64,000 nt of DNA from Lichtheimia corymbifera B2541 (taxonomy: Eukaryota; Mucoromycota; Mucoromycetes; Mucorales; Lichtheimiaceae): the NCBI GenBank assembly GCA_000697475.1, contig JNEU01000734.1, positions 62,001-126,000 of the forward strand. The letters run 5' to 3'. The notes under the pieces were generated by a model. The model did no database searches and had not been told where the DNA came from. It worked only from the letters and a program-made list of their open reading frames with translations. Shown here one piece after another: positions 36,203-48,189 of the stretch. Within the stretch, counting starts at the first letter, position 1. The number at the start of each line of letters is the position of its first letter. A program made the translations under genes and the position numbers.

Positions 36203-39200
36203 ATGGATCTGGATGCAGCAGCAGTACAACTACAAGAATTCAACCAAGACACGCTCGTGCATCCTCAAGGCGCACAGTCCTATGTCACCAATCAGTTCCT
36301 CAGCTCTCTGATTGATCTTATTCATGCGTATACCGGCAAGTCTACTGAAACCCAGGTGTATAAAGAGGCGTACCGTGCGTTTGCGTTATTGGTGCCACAT
36401 GTATTCAACACCGTGTAAGTAACAAGGAAGGACGATCATAGATAAAGACCAACAAGAAGTACTGATACATGATGAATAGATGTCAAAATGAAGCAGAAAC
36501 ACGGATGTGGCAAACAGCAACGGATCTATCCAATGCAGTGGAGCAAAGTGCACAGCATCATCAAGACTTGGGTGTGAGGATCGCTGCTCTCAAATGTATC
36601 CAAATGCTGGTGCTACTTCTTTCCAAGTCAGATCGTAGTACCTTGGTAAGTTATTCATTGATGAATGTCATGGTAACCCAATCCTGATTATTGGAATTTG
36701 TAGAAAGATCCTTCTCTGACCCTGGTGCGCCCACAACATCGTGTTCTCGATGCACAACAACTCGAAGATAGAGGCCAATCACTGCTATATACAATGTTAA
36801 ATCTGCTTCAAAAACCGGATGAGTAAGTGATTGGGGTGTTTGATGATGCAACGATATTAATCACCTTTTGCAGGACCAACACAATCATCTCAGCAACAAT
36901 CAATTGCTTGGTTCCCATTGTGAGAAAACGACCCCAATTCTATCGACAAATTCTGGATGCCATGATCAAATGCAGCAACTCGCCACCTGCGAATATGTCG
37001 ACTGTACAAAAGAGGAGTGTCAACAAAATTGTCAAGATTGCGTTGACAACATTGATTAGGTAATATTGTTGAGTGGGATAGGAAGGATCTAGTCAATCTC
37101 ATCAATATGTTATATTGGTTTAGATCGGATCAGCTGCCTCAGTATCGGAATGAAATGATTCAGGCATTTGGGTCGATTGGTGGTAATCCAGCCATTTTCC
37201 AGAATCGACAATCGAGAGAAAGACGAGAGGGGAGCGAGGAAACAAGACGAGGAAAGCGGTCTCTGCCTTCAGCATCCATGGAACAAGGATCCGAAAAGAG
37301 AAGCAAATTGGCTCATGCATCATTATCGAGAGTTGAAACGCCACCACGCACGCTCCCATCGTTACCTAACTTTGACGTGACAAGCATACCATTGCCGATT
37401 GTAATTGAGATATGTATCACCGCATTACAGAGTGTGACTGAGGAAGCTATTCAAGAACGCATTAATATGGTAGGTTGTTTTATATATTGTATATCAATTA
37501 CTTTGACTCACTAGGAATTATGTATGATATGGTAGCTTCCACCTTCTGGCATTTTGGGCGGATCCACAGCTACGACGGCACCGACTTCAACCAGCACCCC
37601 TCCACCTCCTCCTTCATCAGGACCTGATTTTCATCAATTCCAACCAAAGCCAGAACCAGAACCCACGCAACCTATGGATACAACTGAAATAGACACAAAA
37701 CCTGTACCGCCCATTGCGGATGATAAGGATGTATTCGAAGGCAAAATCACAACACGAGCAAGAGTGCCTTTAGCAAGCGTGCAGGAACGCGCAACACAGT
37801 CTCTGAAGATGAAGCCTTACGAATTATCAGCACCATCTACGCTAGGACAGAATGAGCAAATGGAATTGATGAAAATGTCGGTACAACGGATATTCGACGC
37901 AGAATACCAGCTACAATCGAAGCAACCGGATACAGCAACGACAGCTGAGGATACCATGTCATCCACTTCACGAAGACCTTTGATGGCATGGAACCAATCG
38001 GCAAGATCCACATGGCTTCTCCTTCTCGCTAAATTGCTTGCACGAGGCATCAACAATAAGTATCCTGGTCGACCTCACACCAATGATGATGCTCAGGCCT
38101 CTTCTTCGTCAATGGAAGATACCAAGATGGAAACTGTGGAAGGCTTGGATACCACTGATTTGAAAACGATGCTTGTGGATTTTATTGCAGCTGATTTGCC
38201 GACAAGGTAATAATGGATATGGTTCTAAGGGAGCGCATGTATTGATATTGTATCTATAGATATGAAATTGGTCTCGCATGGCTGAATGAGGAGTTTCTTT
38301 GTGATACTGAATGCAAACGACGTGACACAAACTATGAACCTCAATATTTCAAATGGCTGCAATTACTGCTCACGAAGGGTATACCCACACTTGAAGGCAA
38401 GGACAAGACGTTGACCAAGTTACTCTTGGATGCTCCTGCTATCAACACAGAAGCCATTGATTTGATTCGAAAGCATATGAGCGATGAGCCGTCGAGATTT
38501 GTATCATGCGTGTCCACTTTGCGTGACCTGGTAGCCAATCGACCGCCCGTACGTGATATGTGCCTTGATGTGTTACTCGAGTATTGCACCAATCCAGACG
38601 TCAAGATGCGATCTACTGGCATTGTCGTGGTGAAGAAATGGGTCCCCGATCATCCGACGATCGCACCCAAGGTGGAAGCTTTTGCTATCAAAGCGCTGCA
38701 TACGCTTACTGGAGAACCGCCCGCAAAAAAGGTGGAGGCAATGGATGTGGATCCACCCACGGAGAATGGCCAACAAGAAGACACAGAGGAGGAAAAGAAA
38801 GAACAGGTGGAAGAACCTGCTGAATGGTCTGAGCAAGATGTGGTGCGACACGCAGAGTTGTTTTTTGCCCTGTGTGCGAAGAAAAATGACTTGTTAGATG
38901 AGTAAGTGATGATCTTTGGACCACGTGGATCATGTCACTTATCATTTGTTTATAGGCTTTTCAATGTATATATCCAATCAACCGATCATGTACAGCGACT
39001 GATCCGCCAGCATATTTACAACCTTATCAAATCCATTGGCATGCATTCTCCTAAACTCTTGGATGTCATTCGTAATTTCCCAAGTGGTGGTGAAACATTG
39101 GTCATAAGGATATTAGTCACTCTCTGTGATACTGGTATGTGCATACTGGGATGGGAAGATAAGCAAGATGCTCACCATGCGAAATTAGTGCAACCATCGA

Positions 39201-40177
39201 CTGAATTGGTTTCAGCCGTCAAATCAGCTTATCAAGAGCGCAATCTTGATGCCAAGTTTTTGATCCCGATTGTATCTGGACTTAGCAAGGTGAATATAGG
39301 AATTGAAGATAATGGAAACGAGAATACTAATGATGGATGGGCAATAGGATGATTTACGGCATAGTTTACCAAAGATTGTTGAATTGCTCAATAATACGGA
39401 TGGCCAACGTAAGGTGGTAAAGAAGGTCTTCTCGCGTATCGTTACGAGCAGTCCTACGTCGCCGGCAGCCATGAATCCGACAGAGTTGTTACTTGCTTTG
39501 CACGAGATGGAAGAAAATGTACCATTACCAAAAGCGGTGGAAGGTAAATACAATGCTTTTTTCATCCAAGTAACAGCGACTAATACTATCATATAGCGAT
39601 CAATGTTTGCTTTACAATGCCTGATGTTTTCGAAGCCAAATATGTCTCGAACGCTTTACGGTATTTGATCGATCAGTCAAAGATCCCAATCCTGCTTATG
39701 GTGACTGTAAGTAATTGTGATACTGGAGCCTACATGCACGAAGCTGACTATATTCCATGTCATTTAGATGATCCGAACCGTTTCTGTATATAAGAATTTG
39801 GTGCAATTTGTTCTGAATCTTTTGGAAAAGCTGATAAAGAAGAGAGTGTGGACATACCCAAAACTCTGGGATGGATTTGTGAAATGCACTGAGGTAGGAT
39901 GATGATGATATACAACTAGGCTACGTTTATACGAGCCATGCGGAGCCAGTGAATAGAGATAGAGAGATCTGACATATGTCATTTTCCTTCTTTTCAATAG
40001 CGCACACTGCCTGATTCCGTGAAAACGGTTACTACCTTGCCAAAGGACCAGCTCAAGGATATTCTTGAACGAATCCCCAGCATACAAGCCCCCCTACGAG
40101 AATACGCGGAAAAAAACCAGTTGGTGCAAGTACTTGTGTTGATGAATGAGATGGGTTTAATCGAGGAAGAACAATAA
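36203..40177 (+). CDS. PTA1: Symplekin/Pta1, mRNA 3'-end processing scaffold
   Basis: Thirteen exons: 36203-36414, 36480-36645, 36704-36822, 36874-37059, 37124-37469, 37536-38206, 38260-38901, 38956-39134, 39189-39289, 39348-39543, 39597-39706, 39768-39893, 40001-40177; 1,076 residues. Symplekin holds together the cleavage and polyadenylation machinery and binds Ssu72. The N-terminal HEAT-like region shows RIAALKCIQMLVLLLSKSD and TINCLVPIVRKRPQFY. A low-complexity Pro/Thr insert follows (TSTSTPPPPPSSGP). The C-terminal conserved block contains FLIPIVSGLSK, SRIVTSSPTSPAAMNPTELL, LIKKRVWTYPKLWDGFVKC and LPDSVKTVTTLP, as in metazoan symplekin. The intron at 39135-39188 is exactly 54 nt and stop-free. 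Symplekin conservation favours its removal, but retention would be silent to the frame. Confidence 0.95.
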
Positions 40178-40964
40178 ATTACCCTGTAATACTACTTGTC
40201 ACATAACCGCCTTTTGTTATATTCTCCATCATGAAAGCAAACAACATCATTTTTCATTGCCATCTCTTTATAATAAAACTATCTTAGAGGATCTAAACTT
40301 ATGTAAGACGTTATTCTAAACACTGAAGGAGGAGATGGGCTATACTATCGAATACATCTTTGTTCCAGACACAATGAAACAATGAAACTCTTTCTTTACA
40401 TACCACAGCATTGACAAGCGGATATAACTTGCATTCCCCATACCGTCAATCCTTCTATACAATGCACCAAGTCCCCACACAGGACGACGTTGAACTCACG
40501 AAGAAAGCAGGTCTCATTACGCTATAGGAACTTAGCCATGGTTAACCATCGCAATGTCGTATTCGCAAAAGTACTCCTTTGATTCAACATTCTTCATAAG
40601 AGATTGACTGCGATATACAGCGAATTGCTTTATGGAAGATGCACGCCGATATCGAAAGTCCCATCCTTTCGGGTGTGCATTGTACATAGGTGAATAGCTA
40701 CATGTGAAGTGGCACTTGATGCGTGATGGCAAATTATGCATAGCGTATGAGAGCATAGAGTTGGATGATGACTGTCCATGGATGACAGGTTGCACAAGAA
40801 TAATGATAGCGGCTGCCATAGAATAAGGATGCACATATCGTTCAGGATGATAACATCAAACACCAAGGTCAAGTTCAAAAGCTCTTTAGCTACGCGTTGT
40901 ATATAGATCCAGATCCATCCATCCCATACACCCAAATCAACATTCAGATCCATATCAGAGGAAC
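40178..40964. other. Intergenic, no gene
   Basis: 3' flank of symplekin. Minus-strand frames at 40532-40953 have no family features. Repeat family A begins at about 40965. Confidence 0.4.
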
Positions 40965-42005
40965 TCGTGTGTATTAAAGCAAGTTGCTACATGTAAAAAG
41001 CTATTTGTACATAATGGCTATTCTCTGTTTGCTTCAAGAGGTTGAAAGACAAGTTACTGCTGTTACGTTTGGCAGTGGTATAGGAGTATGTACGAGCGTG
41101 TGCTGAAGTAGAGTGACAAGGCTGTAAATGCTGTTTGAAACAATGGAATAAAGACCTCGCTAATCGCAACTGCTGGAATGAGTGCTGTCACGATTGGTTG
41201 TGGCAGAAGAGTATACAAGAGAATGTGGAGTGTCAAAGAAGGCTGGTGCTGCAGTAGAGTGACAGGAGGCTGTGAACACGGCATTGACTTGCCATTCAGT
41301 CAAAGACAATAGGATCAAGATAGTTGTAGGCTTGACATGATGGGTTGAAGCAGGGCAATCATTCGCAGGCGGAAATTGTGCTCGAATGGGCCAAGTTAAG
41401 AATGGGAGGAAGAGAGAAGAAGCTGGAAGTGGAAGAGCTGGAAATTAACTAGATCTTTCTGATGCCTTGGATGATATTTCTTTGTTTGAGCATTGTTCAG
41501 TCAAAACCTCTCGGATCAAGGAAGTTGAATGATGGGAATGGTGGGCCAGAGCAGGACAATCGTTTACATGCAATGGGTTGGGTAACAGTGGTGAATGGGA
41601 GGAATGGGCTATTAGCTGGCAGTTTACAAATAATTGATTAACTTGATACTTCTGAAATTGGATGATGTTTCTTTGTTTGACCGTAACTAAGTCAAATCCA
41701 CTCGGATCAAGAAAGTTGAATGATGGAATTGATGGGCTGGAGCAGGACAATCGTTCGTATGCATTGGATTGGACAACAATGGTGAATGCGAGGAATGGGC
41801 TATTAGGTGGCAGTTTACGAAGTAACCATTAATTTAATTTTTCTCGTGTTTCCATGATGCTTCTTTATTTGAGCGTAATTCATCCAAATCCACTCGGATC
41901 AAGAAAGTTGAAGGATGGAGATGATGGACTGGATCAGGAGAATCGTTTATATGCAGTGGAATGGTCAAAAGCGGAATTGGGAGGAAATAACTGTTAGCTC
42001 GCATA
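40965..42005 (-). repeat. Repeat family A, copy 2, with tandem 3' modules
   Basis: Matches family A from AAAGCAAGTTGCTACATG onward. The segment containing CAAGAAAGTTGAATGATGG and GCAGGACAATCGTT is then tandemly repeated: after the normal copy (about 41285-41455), further diverged copies lie near 41456-41640, 41641-41825 and 41830-42005, each about 180-190 bp. Confidence 0.7.
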
Positions 42006-42030
42006 TACGATCCATAATACATAGTATGTG

Positions 42031-43892
42031 AGTATCATGCATTGATCATCCCAATCCTGCATAAACGTCTGGGCAACACAAAGAAGTCCCTCTGCATCTT
42101 CGGCTCTATCAGGGTCTGGCTATTTGACAATGAACAAAGACCACTTTTCATATAGCATCACGCTTACAGCATAGTAAAAAACATAAAGATGCCTGTATAT
42201 CTAAACTTTACAATGAAACGTGGGGTCTTCAATCGAACAAAGTTGCTCGTCGGGGTCAAGCGCACCTTGGGTGCAACTTTCACGATCAGCCTCGCCAATC
42301 CTAGATTCACCCAATGTCACCACCAGCCAAAGTTGAACTTGAGGTCAACCTCTAGAATTTTTTTCGATGAGGCTGGTGGTGACATTGCGAAATCTAGAAT
42401 CGTCAACGTTGATTGTGAAACTTGCACCCAAGGTGCGCTTCACCCGGACGAGCAACTTTGTTCGATTGAAGAGCCCATGTTTCATTGTAAACTTTAGAGA
42501 TACAGGCACTTTTATGTTTTACATATGATGTAAGCGTGATGCTATATGACAAGTGGTGTTTGTTCATTGTGAGGTAGCTCAACCCTGATAGAGCGGAAGA
42601 TGCGCAGGGGCGTGCATGTGTAACAAAGCTCATTTGCATGATACTTCACAATGAACAAACACCATTTACATATAGCATCACGCTTTCAGCATATGTAAAA
42701 ACGTAAAAGTGCCTGTATCTAGGATTGGCAAGCTTGATCGGGGAAACATGATTGGAAAGGTGCGCTCCACCACGACGAGCAATATTGTTCTATGAAAGAG
42801 CCCGTGTTATATTGTAAAGTTTAGAGATAAATGCACTTTTACGTTTTTACATATGCTGAAATCATGATGCTATATGACAAGTTATGTTTGTTCATTCTGA
42901 AGTAGCTTGATCTTGATAGAGCGGAATATGCGCAGGGACGCGCTTGTATAACACAGCTCATTTACATGATACTTCCCAATGGATAACACCACTTATCATA
43001 AGTACCATGCTTTTCAGCATATGTAAAAACGTAAAAGTGCATTTATCTCAAAACTTTACAATGAAACATGGGCTCTTTCATAGAACAATATTGCTCGCCG
43101 TGGTGGAGCGCACCTTGTCAATCATGTTTCACGATCGAGCTTTCCAATCCTACTAGATACAGGCACTTTTATGTTTTACATATGCTGTAAGCGTAATGCT
43201 ATATGGAGAGTGGCGTTTGTTCATTGGGAAGTATCATGCAAATGAGCCGTGTTGCACAAAGAAGTCCGTCTGCATCTTCGGCACTAACGGGGTCTACCTA
43301 CTTGACAATGAACAAAGACCACTTGTCATATAGCATCACGCTTACAGCATATGTAAAACATAAAAGTGCCTGTATCTCTAAACTTTACAATGAAACGTGG
43401 GTCCTTCAATCGAACAAAGTTGCTCGTCGGGGTGAAGCGCACCTTGGGTGCAAGTTTCACGATCGTCGTGGCCATTCTCACATTCACCCAATGTCACCAC
43501 CGGCCAAAGTTGAACTTGAGGTCGACCTCTTGAATTTTTTTCGACGAGGCCGGTGGTGACATTGCGAAATCTAGGATCGTCGGCGTTGATTGTGAAACTT
43601 GCACCCAAGGTGCGCTTCACCCCGACGAGCAACTTTGTTCGATTGAAGGCCCCACGTTTCATTGTAAAGTTTAGAGATACAGGCACTTTTATGTTTTACA
43701 TATGCTGTAAGCGTGATGCTATATGACAAGTGGTCTTTGTTCATTGGGAAGTATCATGCAAATGAATTGTGTTACACAAGCATGCCCCTGTGCATCTTCC
43801 ACTCTGTCAGGATCAAGCTACTGGACAATGAACAAACACCACTCTCTATATAGCATCACGCTTACAGCATATGTAAAAACATAACGGTGCCT
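42031..43892. repeat. Array of alternating palindromic hairpins, block 2
   Basis: Two hairpin types alternate. Type a (about 210 bp) has arms GGCACTTTTATGTTTTACAT...TTTGTTCATTG and the reverse complement, and occurs at about 42504-42714, 42827-43042, 43161-43371 and 43680-43892, with a truncated unit at 42031-42196. Type b (about 310 bp) has arms ACTTTACAATGAAACGTGGG...GGTGCAACTTTCACG and occurs at about 42197-42504 and 43372-43681. Two half-units of a third version (42715-42826 and 43043-43160) are inverted copies of each other, so 42660-43210 is one larger palindrome around 42935. Family B in inverted orientation follows directly. Confidence 0.85.
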
Positions 43893-44590
43893 GTTTCTCC
43901 AAATTTCCATAATGATGTGTAGAGGCTTTATGAGAACGATGTTGTTCAGCATGACCGAGAGCATCTCTTGGCCAAGTTTCGAGGTCGCGACGGGCAATAT
44001 CGGCGCGTACGGCGCGTACACTCTATTTATGTTTTCATCCATTCGTCGTCTCTCCTACATTCAATGTTTTCATAATGAACTCTGGGGTCTTTATGAGAAC
44101 GAAATTGCTCGGCGTGGTCGAAAGGGTGTTATATGGAAGTTTCAGGTTCGAGGTGCACAATCTCGGGGAACAGGAGCGCCGACCCTACTTTTCTCTTACA
44201 TTTGGGCTGGCCGGCTTCCAAAATGTACATAATGAACCATGCGATTTTTAAATGAATGGAGTTGATCAGCATGTGTGAGAGTACCTTCTGACCAAGTTTC
44301 ATGTTCGAAATGGAGAATCCCAAGAAACTACATACTATTTGACTTTTTCATAAATCCGGCGCATTCCCAATTTCCGTCCGTCATAGTCAATCCCACATTA
44401 TGCTCTCCCTTTCGAAATTTTCAAATGAAGTGTGGGTTCTTTAGTAATACAAAGTTGTTCAGGATGTCCTTGAGCATATCGTGTGAAAGTTTGTGGTTCG
44501 AGACATGCAATCCCAATATCATGCCTTGATATCAGTGTATATGGATATGTCTGACTGCCTGACAGATTTAATTTCCACTCTTCCACTCCC
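43893..44590 (-). repeat. Repeat family B, copy 2 (inverted)
   Basis: Reverse complement of the module series at 13.2-13.8 kb. On the minus strand there are four cores (near 44490, 44300, 44150 and 43985), each with GAAACT(T/G)... and GAACAACTTTG-type segments. Three of four cores are open in the common frame. Confidence 0.7.
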
Positions 44591-45430
44591 ACTTTATTTC
44601 CCTCTTCTTCCCATTCTCAACTGTTGATGCATTCAAGTACAACTACCATCTGCGGACAATTGTCCTGCTTCACCCCATCATGTCAATGCTACGAATGGCT
44701 TGATTTGAAAGCCTTTGACTGAATGACAAGTTCCAAGGCGTGTACTCCCCACTACAGCAACACCCGCATTCCTTGACACTGCACGTTCCCTTGTACACTC
44801 TTCTGCCACAACCAATCATAACAGTCTCATTCTAGCAGTTGCTATTAGCAAGGCCTTTACTCCATTGTCTCGAACAGCGTTCACAGCCTTGTCACTCTAC
44901 TACTACACACGCGCTCTTGTACACTCCTCTCCCGCGACCAAACGTAGCAGCAGTTGCTATTATCAATGTCTTTTACTCCATTGTCTCAAGCTACTTGCGG
45001 CAACTTGCTCTGATACATACAAATTCCGGTGAATGGGCTCACATATCATATGTCAAGTACACCGCAATACAAGCAATCTTCATCTGGTTGAGCTACGACG
45101 GAAGACCAAGAATGCGGTTGACCAGCAGTCGGATGCAGAAGGGGACAATCAGGTGCAATCATATGGCTATCTTCAACCAACATATTGGATTTGGATGGAT
45201 GGATGCAATCAAGTGCAGTAATGTGGAATCCTGGAATGTTGCTTTGGTTACTTGGCGCGTCGTCCGCAGAAACGAACACGTGGATGCGGCTGAGGATGAT
45301 GGTTAATGGATTGGACGGGATTGCCGAAATGGATCATACCTTGGTGAAAGGTGCTTTTCAGCCATGGACGCTATTGGGATACTCAAGCCAATGCATGCAG
45401 CAGCTATTTTGCGATCATGGATGAAAGGTG
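44575..45430 (+). repeat. Repeat family A, copy 3 (inverted)
   Basis: Reverse complement of copy 1. It keeps a continuous open frame from about 44839 to 45306 that matches, piecewise, the broken frames of copy 1 (QLALIHTN, ALVTWRVV, EHVDAAEDD). A different frame at 45260-45424 matches copy 1's continuation (LDGI-EMD, KGA-QPW, YSSQC-QQLF), so one frameshift has occurred near 45300. Confidence 0.7.
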
Positions 45431-46625
45431 CTTATGACTGCAGCAACCAAGGATAGAATGACACAATGATCCCTGCTGACTCGATGTGATTCGCACGTAT
45501 TTATTCAATATACAACACTGTTCCCTTATTATGTTTCTCTTGGCAAGATGATGGATACTTGAAGAGGAAGCATGCAAGACCCCACTCGTTTGTAGCTAAG
45601 GCTTGGATGATTCTCATAATGACGGCGACTTTAATCGATGAAGACGACCATGGCAAAGAAGAAGTTACAAGCATCGTTTATTATCCACTTGGATTTAGCT
45701 AGCATATCCCTTTCTTGTTGTTGCTTGTGGATTACACCTCATTGGATGAAATAAAGGTGGTACCGTTAATAGTGAAAGCATGTTTCAATACGATGCACTT
45801 CTAAGATATTCCGCCTGAGAAAATGGCATAGGAAGGATTTTGGTCTTGTAGGGTGCAAGTAGCTTCAGTACCATGATGTGAGAAAAGAAATCAGTATCGT
45901 AATCTAAAACATTTACCAAAGTTTTTGATAATGGAGGTATAATCCTAACTAGTCCGCTAATGGATGGATGAAGGCACATGCATGCTCCGTCATATATACT
46001 CAATGTCCCAAACAGCCCGGAGGTGCCTGATCTCGGCTCCATGCCTAATCTCTCGGCTCCATCAGATCGTGGAAGGTCCAGCAATCAAGCATCGCAACAC
46101 AAACATAAACTGGAATCAACAAAGTACTGGATTGCAGTTATACTCTTGGTGGTGGCCGGAAACATGCACGAGGGCTAGTCGTAGTAGTACTTGCTGTAAT
46201 ATCGTCAACTCTTGTGTACACGCATAATTGTTGATCGTGGGGGATTTTTACCTCTGTTGTTTTTATCCACTATCATTACGCACACTATTATCTCTTTGTT
46301 AATACACTTGAATGGTCCCTGAAATCGGTAATAAAATAATGAATCGGACAAGCTGAGCATGCGGACTGTGTGTCGTTCAATACAGAAACCCCTGGTCTGT
46401 GCGCAGAAATATACTATATCAAGTAAAGACAAGCTATGTCTCCGCTTTCCTGCTATGTTTCACCATGCACATTACACCTTTTCTTTCAAAAAGTACCCTT
46501 TACACACCTATAAAACATACCTTTACTACTGATTCCTACACGCTGAATTGACAGCCAATGAAATTAGAGCCCCAAAAAGGTCACAATAGCCAGTCGGACG
46601 TCAGAGCGGGAGTCAAATTGGAATT
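45431..46625. other. Intergenic within repeat island, no gene
   Basis: No recognised gene or clear repeat. Short frames near 45964-46227 and 46205-46432 lack support. Confidence 0.4.
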
Positions 46626-46631
46626 TAAAGA

Positions 46632-47048
46632 TATAAAAGAAGGGCGGTTCCCCATTTCTTTTCTTTTCTTTAGAGCACTGGCGAGTGGGAGCAGATGGGT
46701 TATAAGACTTCTAGCTGTCGAATTCCGTGAACAGAGTCTGTGGCACCTTCCAGGTCTTAATGGTTTGTTTAGGGGAGGCTTACTTAAGTGCGATCGTTCT
46801 TGAGCAGTTCTTTATGTTCTGTTCAAGGGCGGTTGGCTTAAGTATGACCTTTCTCTTTGCAATTCTTTTAAGTTTTGGTTGAGTGCTGCTTTCTCTGTGC
46901 CTTGGTCAAGGTTGGTGTCCTTGGCTAAAGGCGGGAATGATGAGGCAAACCTTCTCGTGGTCATTCCTGTGAGTACACGAGTTGTTATAGACTTGTGGAA
47001 ACCAATTGCCTCTTAGTTTTAGTCATTTTGGATACAAATCATAATAAA
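46632..47048 (+). repeat. LTR-like segment, second copy of a shared design
   Basis: TATAAAAG at 46632, a CT-rich stretch, CTGTGAGTAC at 46967 (a good splice donor), GGAAAC nearby, and AATAAA at 47043. The segment at 14698-15038 has the same order: TATAAAA, CTGTGAGTAC, GGAAAC, AATAAA, with 65 against 76 bp between the last two major marks. This promoter-to-poly(A) layout fits solo LTRs of a diverged family. TG...CA ends and target duplications could not be fixed by eye. Confidence 0.3.
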
Positions 47049-47069
47049 CTTGAGCTTTTATAAACACAT

Positions 47070-47460
47070 AATACCTCAAATGAAAGATAAAAGTGCTGCG
47101 GTCAACATGAGACCAACGCTGGGTTGGGTTATATTGGTGGAATGCGCTTAAAAACGCGTTTATAGTTCCCGGACCCGAGTCTTTTGGTGACATTTTTCAT
47201 CGTTTCTGGGCAAATGATACATCAAACGATAGAGAAAAGTCGTGCGATCAACATGATGTATATATTGTGGGGTATATGCTTGAGAGACGCGTGGAGAAGC
47301 GCGTTTTTAGTTGGTTGACACGCCCATTTTCCTCTATCTTTGTCCATAGCTACCTCCACCAAATTCCATCCTTTTTACATGAGCTTTACTGCAAAAGATA
47401 GAGAAAGGTCGTGTGATTAATATGGTATCAATAAAATATATGCAAGTTTATTTGGATCAC
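47070..47460. repeat. Degenerate satellite-like tandem repeat
   Basis: Three diverged units share AAAGATAGAGAAA-GTCGTG(C/T)GATCAACATG-like starts near 47085, 47228 and 47393, with AAGCGCGTTTTTAG or AAAACGCGTTTATAG at the end of the first two. The period is about 140-170 bp. No coding content. Confidence 0.55.
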
Positions 47461-48189
47461 AAGGTAAAATGGTGGAGAGTATGTGGGTAGGAGACAACAG
47501 GAGCAAGGAGTAGCCAGCCAGATCGTTAACACTTCCCCCTTCCTTTCTACATTGCGTGCATTCAAGCCTTTCATTGTTGATTGACGTTACGATCTTGCTA
47601 TATACTTGCGGCATGGGTGACTAAAAGCTTTGGAATTTCTGTGGACTCGAGATCGCCATGGCAAGCCCAATTAGTGCACTGGTCAACGTATCCATGGAAA
47701 CCTCTGGCTATATATGGGAGACCTGGAGGCGCAAGCAGCATTGTGAGCATATGGGATATCCTTGACACGCCATCGCAGCAATCGACCCATGATCCCTTCT
47801 GTACCTTGGTGTCCTTTATCCTTTGCAGTCCTGGGTGTATAGAGTTATCGTCCACGCCAAGCAATAGCCGAGGTTCATACAATCATCCTTATGATCTTGT
47901 CTGCATATGCTCTGCCGTTACTTGATTCAAGGCACCTTACCGGATCGTGGACAATAGCAGCAAGCACGCCCTGTAACCCTGATACATATCTTTTGACAAG
48001 CCAGTATTAGAACACAGCTTAAAACATATTGTACAGCGTTGTGGATACTTGTGATACATATAGATTATTCTTTTATTACTGCTATCAAAGTAAAGATCAC
48101 AGATAAACCATATAGCCAAATGGATAAGGTATCTTATAGAGCCAACGGGTATCATTGCGTCATTGTATGCTGATTGCTGCCATCAGAAG

